64,000 bases of DNA from assembly GCA_964458705.1 (NCBI GenBank), contig CAYWKD010000014.1:1-64000 (forward strand), written 5' to 3'. Source of the stretch: JAAUTG01 sp964458705. GTDB lineage: Bacteria > Bacteroidota > Bacteroidia > Chitinophagales > Saprospiraceae. Shown piece by piece: positions 44,003 to 52,116 of this stretch. The position numbers and the translations under genes are program-made. Position 1 is the first letter of the stretch. Each line of letters starts with the position of its first letter. The notes under the pieces are model-generated. The model was not told the origin of the DNA. It saw nothing but the letters and a program-made list of their open reading frames with translations, and did no database searches.

Positions 44003-46795
44003 ATGACATTATCAAATGCGTGCTTCCTTTTAAAAAATAAAACATGGCTATTGTTAGGTAGTTTACATTTGGTAGTGCTTTCTAATGCTCAAACGCCATC
44101 AGAGATACAACTTGATACAATAAATCCTCCTTTTTCTGTTATCGACAGTTCTCAGATAAACGCTATTCCCAAAGATAGCATAGTTTTCAACACAGACGTT
44201 CTACTATCGGAAAGTGCCTTAGATGCTCCCGTTGATTACAAAGCTAGGGACTCTATGATTTATGATATAGCCAACCAAAAAGTATATTTATATGGAGGCG
44301 CTGAAGTCAAATTTGAGACGATCACTTTACAGGCTGGTTACATTGAGCTGAACTGGGGCACGAATATTGTGCTAGCAGAGGGGGCTTTGGATAGTTTAGG
44401 TAAGCTGGCAGAAAAACCAAACTTCAAGGATAAATCACAGGAGTTTGTAGCCGAGCGCATGAGATACAATTTCAAGACGCAAAAAGGAATCATTTATGAT
44501 GTAGCGACCACTCAAGATAATCTCTATGTGCTGGGGTCAAAGTCAAAATTTGTACGCACTCAAAAACAAATTACACCAGATAGTATTACAGAACAAGACA
44601 TCATTTTTAGTGAAGACGCCATTTTTACTACCTGCAATCATCCTGAACCACATTACGGGATTCGCAGTAGTAAACAAAAGGTAATTCCAGGCAAGATGGT
44701 TATTGTAGGACCTTCCAACTTGGAAATTGCTGGTGTTCCGACTCCACTTTTCTTACCATTTGCTTTTTTTCCAACTACCGAAACTAAGACTCAGGGCTTG
44801 ATTATTCCTAGAGATTATGAATTTTCGGAGCAGTGGGGATTTGGCATTCGAAATATTGGCTATTATATTCCTATCAATGATTATTTTGACATTACCCTCA
44901 ATGGCAATATTTATCTGAAGGGAACATGGGGATTAGGTCTTTCCGCAAATTTTAAAAAGCGGTATAAGTACAATGGTCGCTTTAACTTTGACTATGCCCG
45001 TCAACGCACAGAGGGTGGAGATGGTGTTGTTTCTTTCACGCCTTCACTAGCGATTAGAGGTAGTTTAAATCAGGCTTCTGGAGCGCACCCAACGCGCAGG
45101 ATCAGTGGAAGTCTAAATATACAATTTAACAATTATCAATCGAATAACTTTAATGATGCCCAAAGTGTACTTCAAGGACAATTTTCTTCTAACTTTTCTT
45201 ACAGCCAGTCTTTTCCAGGCAAGCCTTTCACACTTTCAGCCGCCTTTACACATTCTCAAAATGCTCGTTCTGGAAAGATGACAATCAACTTTCCTAACCT
45301 TAATTTCCAGACCCAGACCATTTATCCATTTAAGCACAAAAATCGCTTAAAAAAAGATGGTACAAGAAGACAGGAACAGTGGTACGAACAAATTGCCTTT
45401 CGCTATCAAGGAGAGGCAAAGGCATCAGTAACAGGTGTTGACACGCTTTCTCAGTTTTTCCAAGCAGAAAACTTTCAGCGTGGACTAAATGGTGGTGTTC
45501 GTCAACAAGCAACAGTCAATACTTCCTTTAAACTATTCAAAAATCTTAGCATCACGCCAAGTGTAAATTACACCAACTCCATCAACTTTAAATACTCAGA
45601 ATATAACTTCATCGATAGTATTGCTACCGTTTTTGATACTATTGTTAATCCTAGCGACCCTAGCGATATATTCATCAATGAAGAGCAAATCTATTTTAGT
45701 GATTTAATGCAGGATACACTCTGGGGCTTCAAACCCATACACGAGTACTCTGCTTCAATTAGCGTAAATACTCAGTTGTTTAGAACGCTGCGCTTTAGCA
45801 AAGGCTGGCTACGAGGCGTTCGGCACGTTGTCAAGCCCTCGATTTCTATGAGTTTTTCGCCTGATTATACCAATCCAGATTTGGGTTATAACTTTTACTA
45901 TAAAGAAAACAATACGATTGATAGCATTTTTACGGAACGCTCGCAGTCTATTTTTAATATTAGTCAATATCGTGCGCCAAATTCAGGTCAGCAGATGTCC
46001 TTGAATTACTCCATAAATAACATTTACGAGGCCAAATATTTTTCAAAAAGAGACTCTGCGGATAAGAAATTTAGGATTTTTGATAATTTAATTCTTTCTG
46101 GTAATTATAATTTTGCAGCAGATTCACTCAAATTTAGTGATACTCGTGTGAGCGGAACAACAAGGCTGTTTAAAGGAATTACCACATTCAATTTTAACGC
46201 CAACTGGAGTTTCTACGATGTAGATGAAAATGGTAGAAAAATAGATCGCTTTTACTGGCGAGCAACTGGAAAACCCTTTCGCTTCGATCAAGCCACTTTT
46301 AGATTGAGTACTAGTTTGACCTTCAATCAAATTAAAGCATTGATAAAAGGTGAAAATGTACAGCAATCTAGAGGTGGTAGCAATAGAAACTCAGGCAACC
46401 AAGATCGACAGAATATTGATAATACAAGCCTTGTGGACTGGTTTGGCAAATTCAGCATCAGCCACCAATATGCTTTCAGGGTAGAGTCCATCTTGGGAGT
46501 TGATAGAGATACTCTTGTTACTCAAACACACAGCATCAATCTGCGAGGTAGTTTACAACTTACCCCCAACTGGCAAGTCAACATCGGTAATATTGGTTAC
46601 GACTTTAAGAATAAGGGGCTATCCTTCCCCAATCTTGGTTTCAGCAGAAACTTACACTGTTGGCAGTTATCTTTTAGCTGGTCGCCCACTCGAAACTATT
46701 ACAGTATGACTATTGGTGTAATTAATGCACCACTCAATTTCTTGCAAGTACCCTACAGGCGCAACCAAGCCGATGGGCGATTTACGGGTTTTTGA
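44003..46795 (+). CDS. lptD: LPS-assembly outer-membrane protein LptD (OstA-like)
   Basis: The 930-residue protein has an N-terminal signal (LLLGSLHLVVLSNAQ). A periplasmic OstA/LptA-like beta-jellyroll follows (YDIANQKVYLYGGAEVKFETITLQAGYIELNWGTNIVLAEGALDSLG), then CNHPEPHYGIRSSKQKVIPGKMVIVGPSNLEIAGVPTPLFLPFAFFPTTETKTQGLIIPRDYEFSEQWGFGIRNIGYYIPINDYFD, which opens the large beta barrel. LptD with LptE inserts lipopolysaccharide into the outer leaflet. The ATG at 44003 is preferred over an in-frame GTG 6 nt upstream. It ends one base before the stop of pdxH on the opposite strand. Confidence 0.92.
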   Translation: MTLSNACFLLKNKTWLLLGSLHLVVLSNAQTPSEIQLDTINPPFSVIDSSQINAIPKDSIVFNTDVLLSESALDAPVDYKARDSMIYDIANQKVYLYGGAEVKFETITLQAGYIELNWGTNIVLAEGALDSLGKLAEKPNFKDKSQEFVAERMRYNFKTQKGIIYDVATTQDNLYVLGSKSKFVRTQKQITPDSITEQDIIFSEDAIFTTCNHPEPHYGIRSSKQKVIPGKMVIVGPSNLEIAGVPTPLFLPFAFFPTTETKTQGLIIPRDYEFSEQWGFGIRNIGYYIPINDYFDITLNGNIYLKGTWGLGLSANFKKRYKYNGRFNFDYARQRTEGGDGVVSFTPSLAIRGSLNQASGAHPTRRISGSLNIQFNNYQSNNFNDAQSVLQGQFSSNFSYSQSFPGKPFTLSAAFTHSQNARSGKMTINFPNLNFQTQTIYPFKHKNRLKKDGTRRQEQWYEQIAFRYQGEAKASVTGVDTLSQFFQAENFQRGLNGGVRQQATVNTSFKLFKNLSITPSVNYTNSINFKYSEYNFIDSIATVFDTIVNPSDPSDIFINEEQIYFSDLMQDTLWGFKPIHEYSASISVNTQLFRTLRFSKGWLRGVRHVVKPSISMSFSPDYTNPDLGYNFYYKENNTIDSIFTERSQSIFNISQYRAPNSGQQMSLNYSINNIYEAKYFSKRDSADKKFRIFDNLILSGNYNFAADSLKFSDTRVSGTTRLFKGITTFNFNANWSFYDVDENGRKIDRFYWRATGKPFRFDQATFRLSTSLTFNQIKALIKGENVQQSRGGSNRNSGNQDRQNIDNTSLVDWFGKFSISHQYAFRVESILGVDRDTLVTQTHSINLRGSLQLTPNWQVNIGNIGYDFKNKGLSFPNLGFSRNLHCWQLSFSWSPTRNYYSMTIGVINAPLNFLQVPYRRNQADGRFTGF

Positions 46796-46796
46796 T

Positions 46797-47453
46797 TTAT
46801 GGTGCTAGCCGCACAATTTGCCAGTTGTTGTCCGCTTGCAGCGTATATTGGATGCGATCATGTAAGCGACTGGAACGTCCCTGCCAAAATTCAATGAGTG
46901 TGGGTTTCAGTAAGTATCCTCCCCAGTGCGGTGGTTTGGGTAACACTTCGGTTACTTCGTACTCTTGTTCTATCTGAGCATAGTTGCTTTCCAAAATAGC
47001 TCGACTTTCGATAGTTTCGCTTTGAGGAGAAGCCCATGCCCCCATTTGACTGCCTTTTGGTCGGCTTTGAAAATAAGCTGTAGAATCTACTTCACTTAAT
47101 TGTTCAACAACGCCCTCAATTCGCACCTGTTTTTCTAATACCAACCAATTGAATACTAATGCAGCATGAGGATTTTCATCCAATTGCTTTCCTTTGCGAC
47201 TTTGATAATTTGTGTAGAAAATAAAACCTCTCTCACTAACGCCCTTTAGCAGCACTACCCTAGCAGAGGGCTGTCCCTGAGCATCAGCCGTAGCCAATAC
47301 CATTGCATTCGGCTCTTTTAAGTTGCCATCAATTGCTTGCTTTAGCCAGCTATTAAACTGCACAATAGGTGATTGAGCAACTTCATTTATCTCTAGCGTT
47401 CCTTTTTGATAATTCTCCCTAAAATCAGAAACGGAAGGTACTTTGTAATCCAT
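46797..47453 (-). CDS. pdxH: Pyridoxamine 5'-phosphate oxidase
   Basis: The 218-residue protein has the PdxH pattern: NAMVLATADAQGQPSARVVLLKGVSERGFIFYTNYQSRKGKQLDENPHAALVFNW, then QVRIEGVVEQLSEVDSTAYFQSRPKGSQMGAWASPQSETIESR, and the C-terminal PPHWGGYLLKPTLIEFWQGRSSRLHDRIQYT, which carries the substrate-binding HWGG and R-x-S-R-L-H-D-R motifs. It makes pyridoxal 5'-phosphate using FMN and oxygen, and supplies the cofactor for PLP enzymes such as the nearby class IV aminotransferase. Gene ends are tail-to-tail with lptD. Confidence 0.96.
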   Translation of the reverse strand: MDYKVPSVSDFRENYQKGTLEINEVAQSPIVQFNSWLKQAIDGNLKEPNAMVLATADAQGQPSARVVLLKGVSERGFIFYTNYQSRKGKQLDENPHAALVFNWLVLEKQVRIEGVVEQLSEVDSTAYFQSRPKGSQMGAWASPQSETIESRAILESNYAQIEQEYEVTEVLPKPPHWGGYLLKPTLIEFWQGRSSRLHDRIQYTLQADNNWQIVRLAP

Positions 47454-47645
47454 TGTTTACTTTTATAGTGATAAACGCTATTGCTCAAAATAGTTGAGTG
47501 ATTAAGACAATCGCACAAAAATTATGTTTGTGATGTCTTGATCTAATATTGATTACCCCAACTTGCTTTTTTTCGTTTCGCTTTAATACCTTTTTTAGAA
47601 GAGGTTTCATTTTTTATGCAATTGCCTTAACTAGTCTTGCAGATA

Positions 47646-47678
47646 TTTGTTTTAAGTTCGAAAACTTAGCTATCTTTG
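47646..47678 (+). promoter_or_regulatory. Consensus Bacteroidota promoter of the TPR-protein gene
   Basis: TTTG (47646-47649), 21 nt, TATCTTTG (47671-47678) match the consensus at every specified position. Transcription would begin near 47685, about 22 nt before ATG 47707. Confidence 0.75.
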
Positions 47679-47706
47679 CCCGACTTTTGAAAAAAATGAA
47701 TCTTTT

Positions 47707-48411
47707 ATGGCTAAAAGAAAGCGTAATCAAAGAGGAAGAAGAAAAGAAGAGGAAACTCTTGTAAACGTAATAGAAGTAAGAGATCAGGCGCAAGGTTTTT
47801 TGGAAAAGAACCAAACCATTATTATTGGTGCATTGGCAGCGGTGCTTCTATTGATTGGAGGCGTTTTCGCTTATAACAACTTTTACAAAGCTCCCCGTCA
47901 GCAAGAGGCTATCGAGCAAATGTTTCAAGCCGAATTTCAGTTTCAGCGAGACTCTTTCGCTCAATCTTTAACTAATCCTGGTGGAGGATATAAAGGCTTC
48001 TTAGATATTATTGATGAATATGGTGGAACGGCAACTGGTAATTTGGCAAATTACTATGCTGGCATTTGTTACTTAAATTTGGGTCAATACGATGCAGCTA
48101 TCTCCTATTTGGAAGATTATACGCCCGCCGGAGCAGTAACGCCAAGTATGAAGTATGGTGCTTTGGGAGATGCCTATTCCGAAAAAAGCGACTTCGATAA
48201 GGCTATGAGTCTTTACAAAAAGGCAGCAAAAGCGGAAGATAATGATCTTATCACACCTTATTATCTTAAAAAAGTAGGTATGCTTCATGAGCATCAAGGT
48301 AATTCTAGTGAGGCACTAAAGGCATACAACGAAATTAAAGCTAAGTATCCTAATACAACAATCGCTAGAGATATTGAGAAGTATATTGCTAAAATAAATA
48401 CTCAGGGATAA
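47707..48411 (+). CDS. TPR membrane protein (YfgM-like)
   Basis: The 234-residue protein starts with a very basic N-terminus (MAKRKRNQRGRRKEEE), one membrane helix at about residues 38-57 (TIIIGALAAVLLLIGGVFAYN) and then TPR repeats: GNLANYYAGICYLNLGQYDAAISYLEDY, MKYGALGDAYSEKSDFDKAMSLYKKAAK and KVGMLHEHQGNSSEALKAYNEIKAKYPN. The layout resembles YfgM, which is anchored in the inner membrane with periplasmic TPRs and associates with SecYEG and chaperones. The function in Bacteroidota is not established. It is expressed from its own promoter. Confidence 0.85.
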   Translation: MAKRKRNQRGRRKEEETLVNVIEVRDQAQGFLEKNQTIIIGALAAVLLLIGGVFAYNNFYKAPRQQEAIEQMFQAEFQFQRDSFAQSLTNPGGGYKGFLDIIDEYGGTATGNLANYYAGICYLNLGQYDAAISYLEDYTPAGAVTPSMKYGALGDAYSEKSDFDKAMSLYKKAAKAEDNDLITPYYLKKVGMLHEHQGNSSEALKAYNEIKAKYPNTTIARDIEKYIAKINTQG

Positions 48412-48492
48412 TTCTATATATCTGAAAAGATGCCGTTATGTATTTATTGAGTAAGTTATTCTGCCTGCTGTAAATAGATATTTGATCGTTAC

Positions 48493-49158
48493 TTATTCTT
48501 TTGCTAACTCACTAAGTGGTGCTATCTCTGATAATTCTTTTCTTGTGCTGTTAAATAATATGTTTGAACCTGTCCCTACGCCTATTACTGTTCGCATAGC
48601 ATCCTCTGGTCGAATATCTAAAAAAGTCAACTTATCCTCTGTCATGTGAAAAATGAAGCCGTTTGTCGGGTTTGGAGCAGTAGGAACGAAAACTGTGTAG
48701 ATTCCTTGCTTGTTCTCATCTGTGACGAATCCGGTCATCAACGTTCCCATTACTTCAACTAACACCACCTTGGAAAAAGAATCTTCTTTTCTACCAAACA
48801 CTTGCTTAACAGTCTCTTGAATAGTAGTGTAGAAAGGCAGTTTGGATAAATAATTTTTATTGAGGTAGTTAATAATTGCATCACCTGATTGTGTTCTTAC
48901 AAATAAGCCAACCACAAAACAGAATGCAATGACAATAGCCAGTGAAATGGCATTGATAAGTGTGAGAGGAAGTTCTACACTTGAAAAAAGTTTGGCAATT
49001 GGTTCTATAAACTGCGTGAGGAGTTTGAGCACAAACCGCACTAAGACAACAAAAATTGTGATTGGTAATAATACTAAAAGTCCACCTATTAAAGAGGTCT
49101 CGGAGAACTTTCGCATTCTCGTCCAAAAAGTGATTTTAGCAGGCAAATTCTGTTTCAT
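48493..49158 (-). CDS. DUF502 family membrane protein
   Basis: The 221-residue protein has two or three membrane helices (SLIGGLLVLLPITIFVVLVRFVLKLL; LINAISLAIVIAFCFVVGLFVR) and then the DUF502 region PFYTTIQETVKQVFGRKEDSFSKVVLVEVMGTLMTGFVTDENKQGIYTVFVPTAPNPTNGFIFHMTEDKLTFLDIRPEDAMRTVIGVGT. The TAPNPTNGF motif is diagnostic. The family is common in Gram-negative bacteria, plants and cyanobacteria, and the biochemical function is unknown. It is divergent from rnr. Confidence 0.9.
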   Translation of the reverse strand: MKQNLPAKITFWTRMRKFSETSLIGGLLVLLPITIFVVLVRFVLKLLTQFIEPIAKLFSSVELPLTLINAISLAIVIAFCFVVGLFVRTQSGDAIINYLNKNYLSKLPFYTTIQETVKQVFGRKEDSFSKVVLVEVMGTLMTGFVTDENKQGIYTVFVPTAPNPTNGFIFHMTEDKLTFLDIRPEDAMRTVIGVGTGSNILFNSTRKELSEIAPLSELAKE

Positions 49159-49212
49159 ATCTTATCAAACTAAATTTCTATTACTACTTATTAATACAGC
49201 GTTTCGCCAAAA

Positions 49213-49251
49213 AGGATTAGCGCATTTTGCAAATGCGAGATATTTAATCCT
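49213..49251. repeat. Double palindrome between divergent DUF502 and rnr genes
   Basis: An outer inverted repeat AGGATTA (49213-49219)/TAATCCT (49245-49251) encloses an inner one GCATTT (49222-49227)/AAATGC (49231-49236). This could be a dyad operator for the divergent genes or a stem-loop in a leader RNA. Confidence 0.45.
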
Positions 49252-49457
49252 AATACACAATGAACAATTATAATTACCAAATATTAATTCAAACATAAAC
49301 TCTATTGGTAATCAGTTACTTGTCAACCAACAGTAAACTTTGAATTAAAAACTACTCAAACTATTATTTTTTATCATAAATTTGGGAAGTACCCAATAAA
49401 TCAATCATTCACCCAGTATCATTAAAGCAAAATGTTCAAGGTAATAACTTAGAGAAT

Positions 49458-51641
49458 ATGACAACAAGGAATAAAATAAAAGGTAAACGATTAAGTATTA
49501 GACAATTAAAATACGAAATCTTAAAACTGTTTAACCGACATCCAAAGAAACGTTTTAATGCAAAGCAAATTATCAAAAAACTGAGGGTTGCCAATAATAA
49601 AGATGCTGTGCAGCAAGCCTTAGATCAGCTTAATGAGTCAAATAAAGTTCAAGCAATCTCTTCAGGGAAATTCAAATTAGATAACGATGATACTACTACC
49701 AAAGATGATGGTACTACTAATGAGAACACACCTCGTAGAAAAGTCTATATTGGTAAAGTAGATATGACTCGGACAGGGTCTGCTTACATTGTAGTGGACG
49801 AATTGGAAGACGATGTTCATGTAGCTGCAAAACGTATGAATACTGCTTTGCATGGCGACAGAGTAAAAATCACAACATGGACGCCCAAGAGCAGACGTAA
49901 AATGGAAGGAGAAGTGATAGAGGTGCAGGAACGAGCAATGTCCTATTTTATTGGAACACTTCGGCTGACTCGTAAATATGGAATCGTCATACCCGACAAA
50001 TCCAATATGCCTATGGATATTTTTGTTCATCACGACAAAATCCTGGAGGCAAAAGATGGCGATAAAGTAGTAGTAAAAATAGTGGAATGGCCAACCCACC
50101 ATAATCATAGTCCAATGGGAGAAGTTACTTCAGTGCTAGGTAAAGTTGGGTCTAGTGATATAGAAATGAAAGCTATTTTGATTAATAACGGCTTTGAATT
50201 AGAGTTCCCTGAGAATGTCCTTGAAGAGTCAGAAAAGTTGAATGATGAAATTACCGCTAGCGATCTTGAGCTGCGTAGAGATATGCGTGATGTAACTACC
50301 TTCACCATAGACCCCGCAGATGCTAAAGACTTTGATGATGCGCTCTCATTGCAATATTTGGAAAACGGAAACTATGAGGTAGGAATACATATTGCTGATG
50401 TAACGCATTATGTAAAACCAGAAACAGCACTAGACAAGGAAGCACTGAAACGCTCCACCTCTGTTTATTTAGTGGATCGAGTGTTGCCCATGCTACCTGA
50501 AAGGTTATCCAATCAGCTATGCTCCCTGCGTCCCAACGAAGATAAATTCACCTTTTCCGCTGTGTTGACTTTCGATAAAAATGATAAAATTATTCGACGA
50601 TGGTTCGGAAAAACTATTACGCACTCTGATCGTAGATTTACGTATCAAGAAGCGCAGGATGTACTGGATCGAAATGAAGGCGATTGTGCAGCAGAATTGA
50701 AGAAGCTCAACGACTTAGCTAAAAAGCTACGCAAACAAAGATTTAAGCAGGGTTCAGTAGATTTTAACTCGGATGAGGTTCGCTTTAAGTTAGACGAAGA
50801 CGGCACGCCACTTGAAGTGTATGTTAAAGAACGGCGAGACACTAATATGTTGATTGAAGAGTTTATGCTGCTAGCCAATAAATCTGTTGCAGGCTACATC
50901 ACCAAAAAGGGAGAGTCTTCTGAAATACCTTACATATACAGAGTGCATGACGAACCAGATGTTGAGAAAGTAGCGGAACTGATTCATTTTGCCAAACAGA
51001 TGGGAATAGATATTCAAGCAAATACATCCGACCAAGTTGCTGCAGCTTATAATAAACTCGCTAAGCAAGCCTTAACAGATGAGCGTCTGAAAATCCTTGA
51101 ACCACTTGCCATTCGTACAATGGCGAAGGCTGAATACAGTAGTAACAACATTGGTCATTATGGACTAGGCTTTGAGTATTATTCTCACTTTACTTCACCT
51201 ATTCGCCGTTACTCAGATGTCATTGCTCACCGATTATTGTATGAAAACATAGATGGGAGAACTTTACGAACGGATAAAGAGAAATTGCAGATGAAGTGCA
51301 AGCACATCTCCGCTCAAGAACGAAAAGCTACCGACGCAGAACGTGAATCCATCAAGTACAAGCAAGTGGAGTACATGAAAAAACACATTGGGCAGGTGTT
51401 CGAAGGACAAATTTCTGGGCTCATTGATAGAGGTATTTTTGTGGAGACCATTCAAAGTAAATGCGAAGGCATGATTGGCTTTGAGCGCATGCCAGAGCCG
51501 TTTGAATTTGGCAGAGGTAATTTGAGCATCAAAGGAAAAATCTCACAAAAAGTCTATAAAATGGGAGACGTAGTATCCGTAAGGATTATCGGAGCAGATT
51601 TGCAGAAGCGTAGAATCGAAATGGAATTGATAACAGAATAG
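49458..51641 (+). CDS. rnr: Ribonuclease R
   Basis: The 727-residue exoribonuclease has an N-terminal winged-helix region (residues 10-75), OB/cold-shock domains, and the RNB catalytic domain with its acidic cluster TIDPADAKDFDDALSL near residue 282. PVYLVDRVLPMLPERLSNQLCSLRPNEDKFTFSA and YGLGFEYYSHFTSPIRRYSDVIAHRLL complete the domain, and a C-terminal S1 domain follows (GQVFEGQISGLIDRGIFVE). It degrades structured RNA 3'-to-5' and is often cold-induced; it would probably handle structured RNAs such as the stem-loop transcripts proposed in this window. It lacks the long Lys-rich C-terminal tail of E. coli RNase R. Confidence 0.96.
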   Translation: MTTRNKIKGKRLSIRQLKYEILKLFNRHPKKRFNAKQIIKKLRVANNKDAVQQALDQLNESNKVQAISSGKFKLDNDDTTTKDDGTTNENTPRRKVYIGKVDMTRTGSAYIVVDELEDDVHVAAKRMNTALHGDRVKITTWTPKSRRKMEGEVIEVQERAMSYFIGTLRLTRKYGIVIPDKSNMPMDIFVHHDKILEAKDGDKVVVKIVEWPTHHNHSPMGEVTSVLGKVGSSDIEMKAILINNGFELEFPENVLEESEKLNDEITASDLELRRDMRDVTTFTIDPADAKDFDDALSLQYLENGNYEVGIHIADVTHYVKPETALDKEALKRSTSVYLVDRVLPMLPERLSNQLCSLRPNEDKFTFSAVLTFDKNDKIIRRWFGKTITHSDRRFTYQEAQDVLDRNEGDCAAELKKLNDLAKKLRKQRFKQGSVDFNSDEVRFKLDEDGTPLEVYVKERRDTNMLIEEFMLLANKSVAGYITKKGESSEIPYIYRVHDEPDVEKVAELIHFAKQMGIDIQANTSDQVAAAYNKLAKQALTDERLKILEPLAIRTMAKAEYSSNNIGHYGLGFEYYSHFTSPIRRYSDVIAHRLLYENIDGRTLRTDKEKLQMKCKHISAQERKATDAERESIKYKQVEYMKKHIGQVFEGQISGLIDRGIFVETIQSKCEGMIGFERMPEPFEFGRGNLSIKGKISQKVYKMGDVVSVRIIGADLQKRRIEMELITE

Positions 51642-51670
51642 CCTAATTTTCTCAACTACTTATAGAATAA

Positions 51671-51701
51671 TTTCATATTAATACGAAATTACATATATTT
51701 G
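51671..51701 (+). promoter_or_regulatory. Promoter of the candidate RNA at 51.7 kb
   Basis: TTTC (51671-51674), 19 nt, TATATTTG (51694-51701) is a near-consensus Bacteroidota promoter; the -7 box is exact. No reading frame follows it; a strong terminator does. Confidence 0.6.
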
Positions 51702-51707
51702 CATCAC

Positions 51708-51855
51708 AACATTTATATGCACTAATCGGTGCACCTCTTCCTGTAATATTTTTTTAAACATCCAATGAAGGCTACTTGCTGTACAAAGGAAAGACTACCT
51801 TAATAAGAAAGTAAATGGGGTACATCTCGGACGGATGTACCCCTTACTTTTTCTT
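51708..51855 (+). ncRNA. Candidate structured small RNA of about 150 nt
   Basis: The transcript predicted from the promoter at 51671-51701 contains an early hairpin GCAC-taatcg-GTGC (51719-51732) and ends in a very stable stem (GGGGTACATC at 51817-51826 with GATGTACCCC at 51834-51843). That stem is extended below a small bulge by AAAGTAA/TTACTTT, and a T-rich tail follows. No ORF is present. It could be an independent sRNA (6S-like or other; family not assigned) or an attenuated leader of the 5'-nucleotidase gene 260 bp downstream. The rest of the gap to 52116 has one further dyad (TTAGCA...TGCTAA near 51963-51990) and the nucleotidase promoter region. Confidence 0.55.
51811..51855 (+). terminator. 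Strong intrinsic terminator ending the 51.7-kb RNA
   Basis: A 10-bp GC-rich stem (GGGGTACATC/GATGTACCCC, 7-nt loop) is extended by an A/T-rich stem and followed by a T-rich run. It is the most stable hairpin I see in the window. Confidence 0.8.
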
Positions 51856-52116
51856 GCAGGATAAGTGAGGCGTCAAACCTATAAATCTATCAAAAGCTAT
51901 ACTTCATAGCTAGTTATTTATCAACATATTTAACAAAATACAGCATTCCTAAATAATGGGGATTAGCACTTAGTTGTCACTAAAATGCTAAGAATAAAAA
52001 CAGATATAAAATAATTAATATACAATTAACCTGAATTTTAAAGCAAATCTAATTCTGATAGGTTCTTGTTTGTAGAATTATATTTTTTAACTGTATTTAA
52101 AATTCCTTATTCAATT

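Noticed and set aside
48929..49273. 114-residue plus-strand ORF over the DUF502 gene start
   Set aside because: It is antisense to the DUF502 coding region and shows no family pattern.
52066..52116. TTG start for the nucleotidase fusion
   Set aside because: The extra 17 residues precede a complete signal peptide that starts at ATG 52117.
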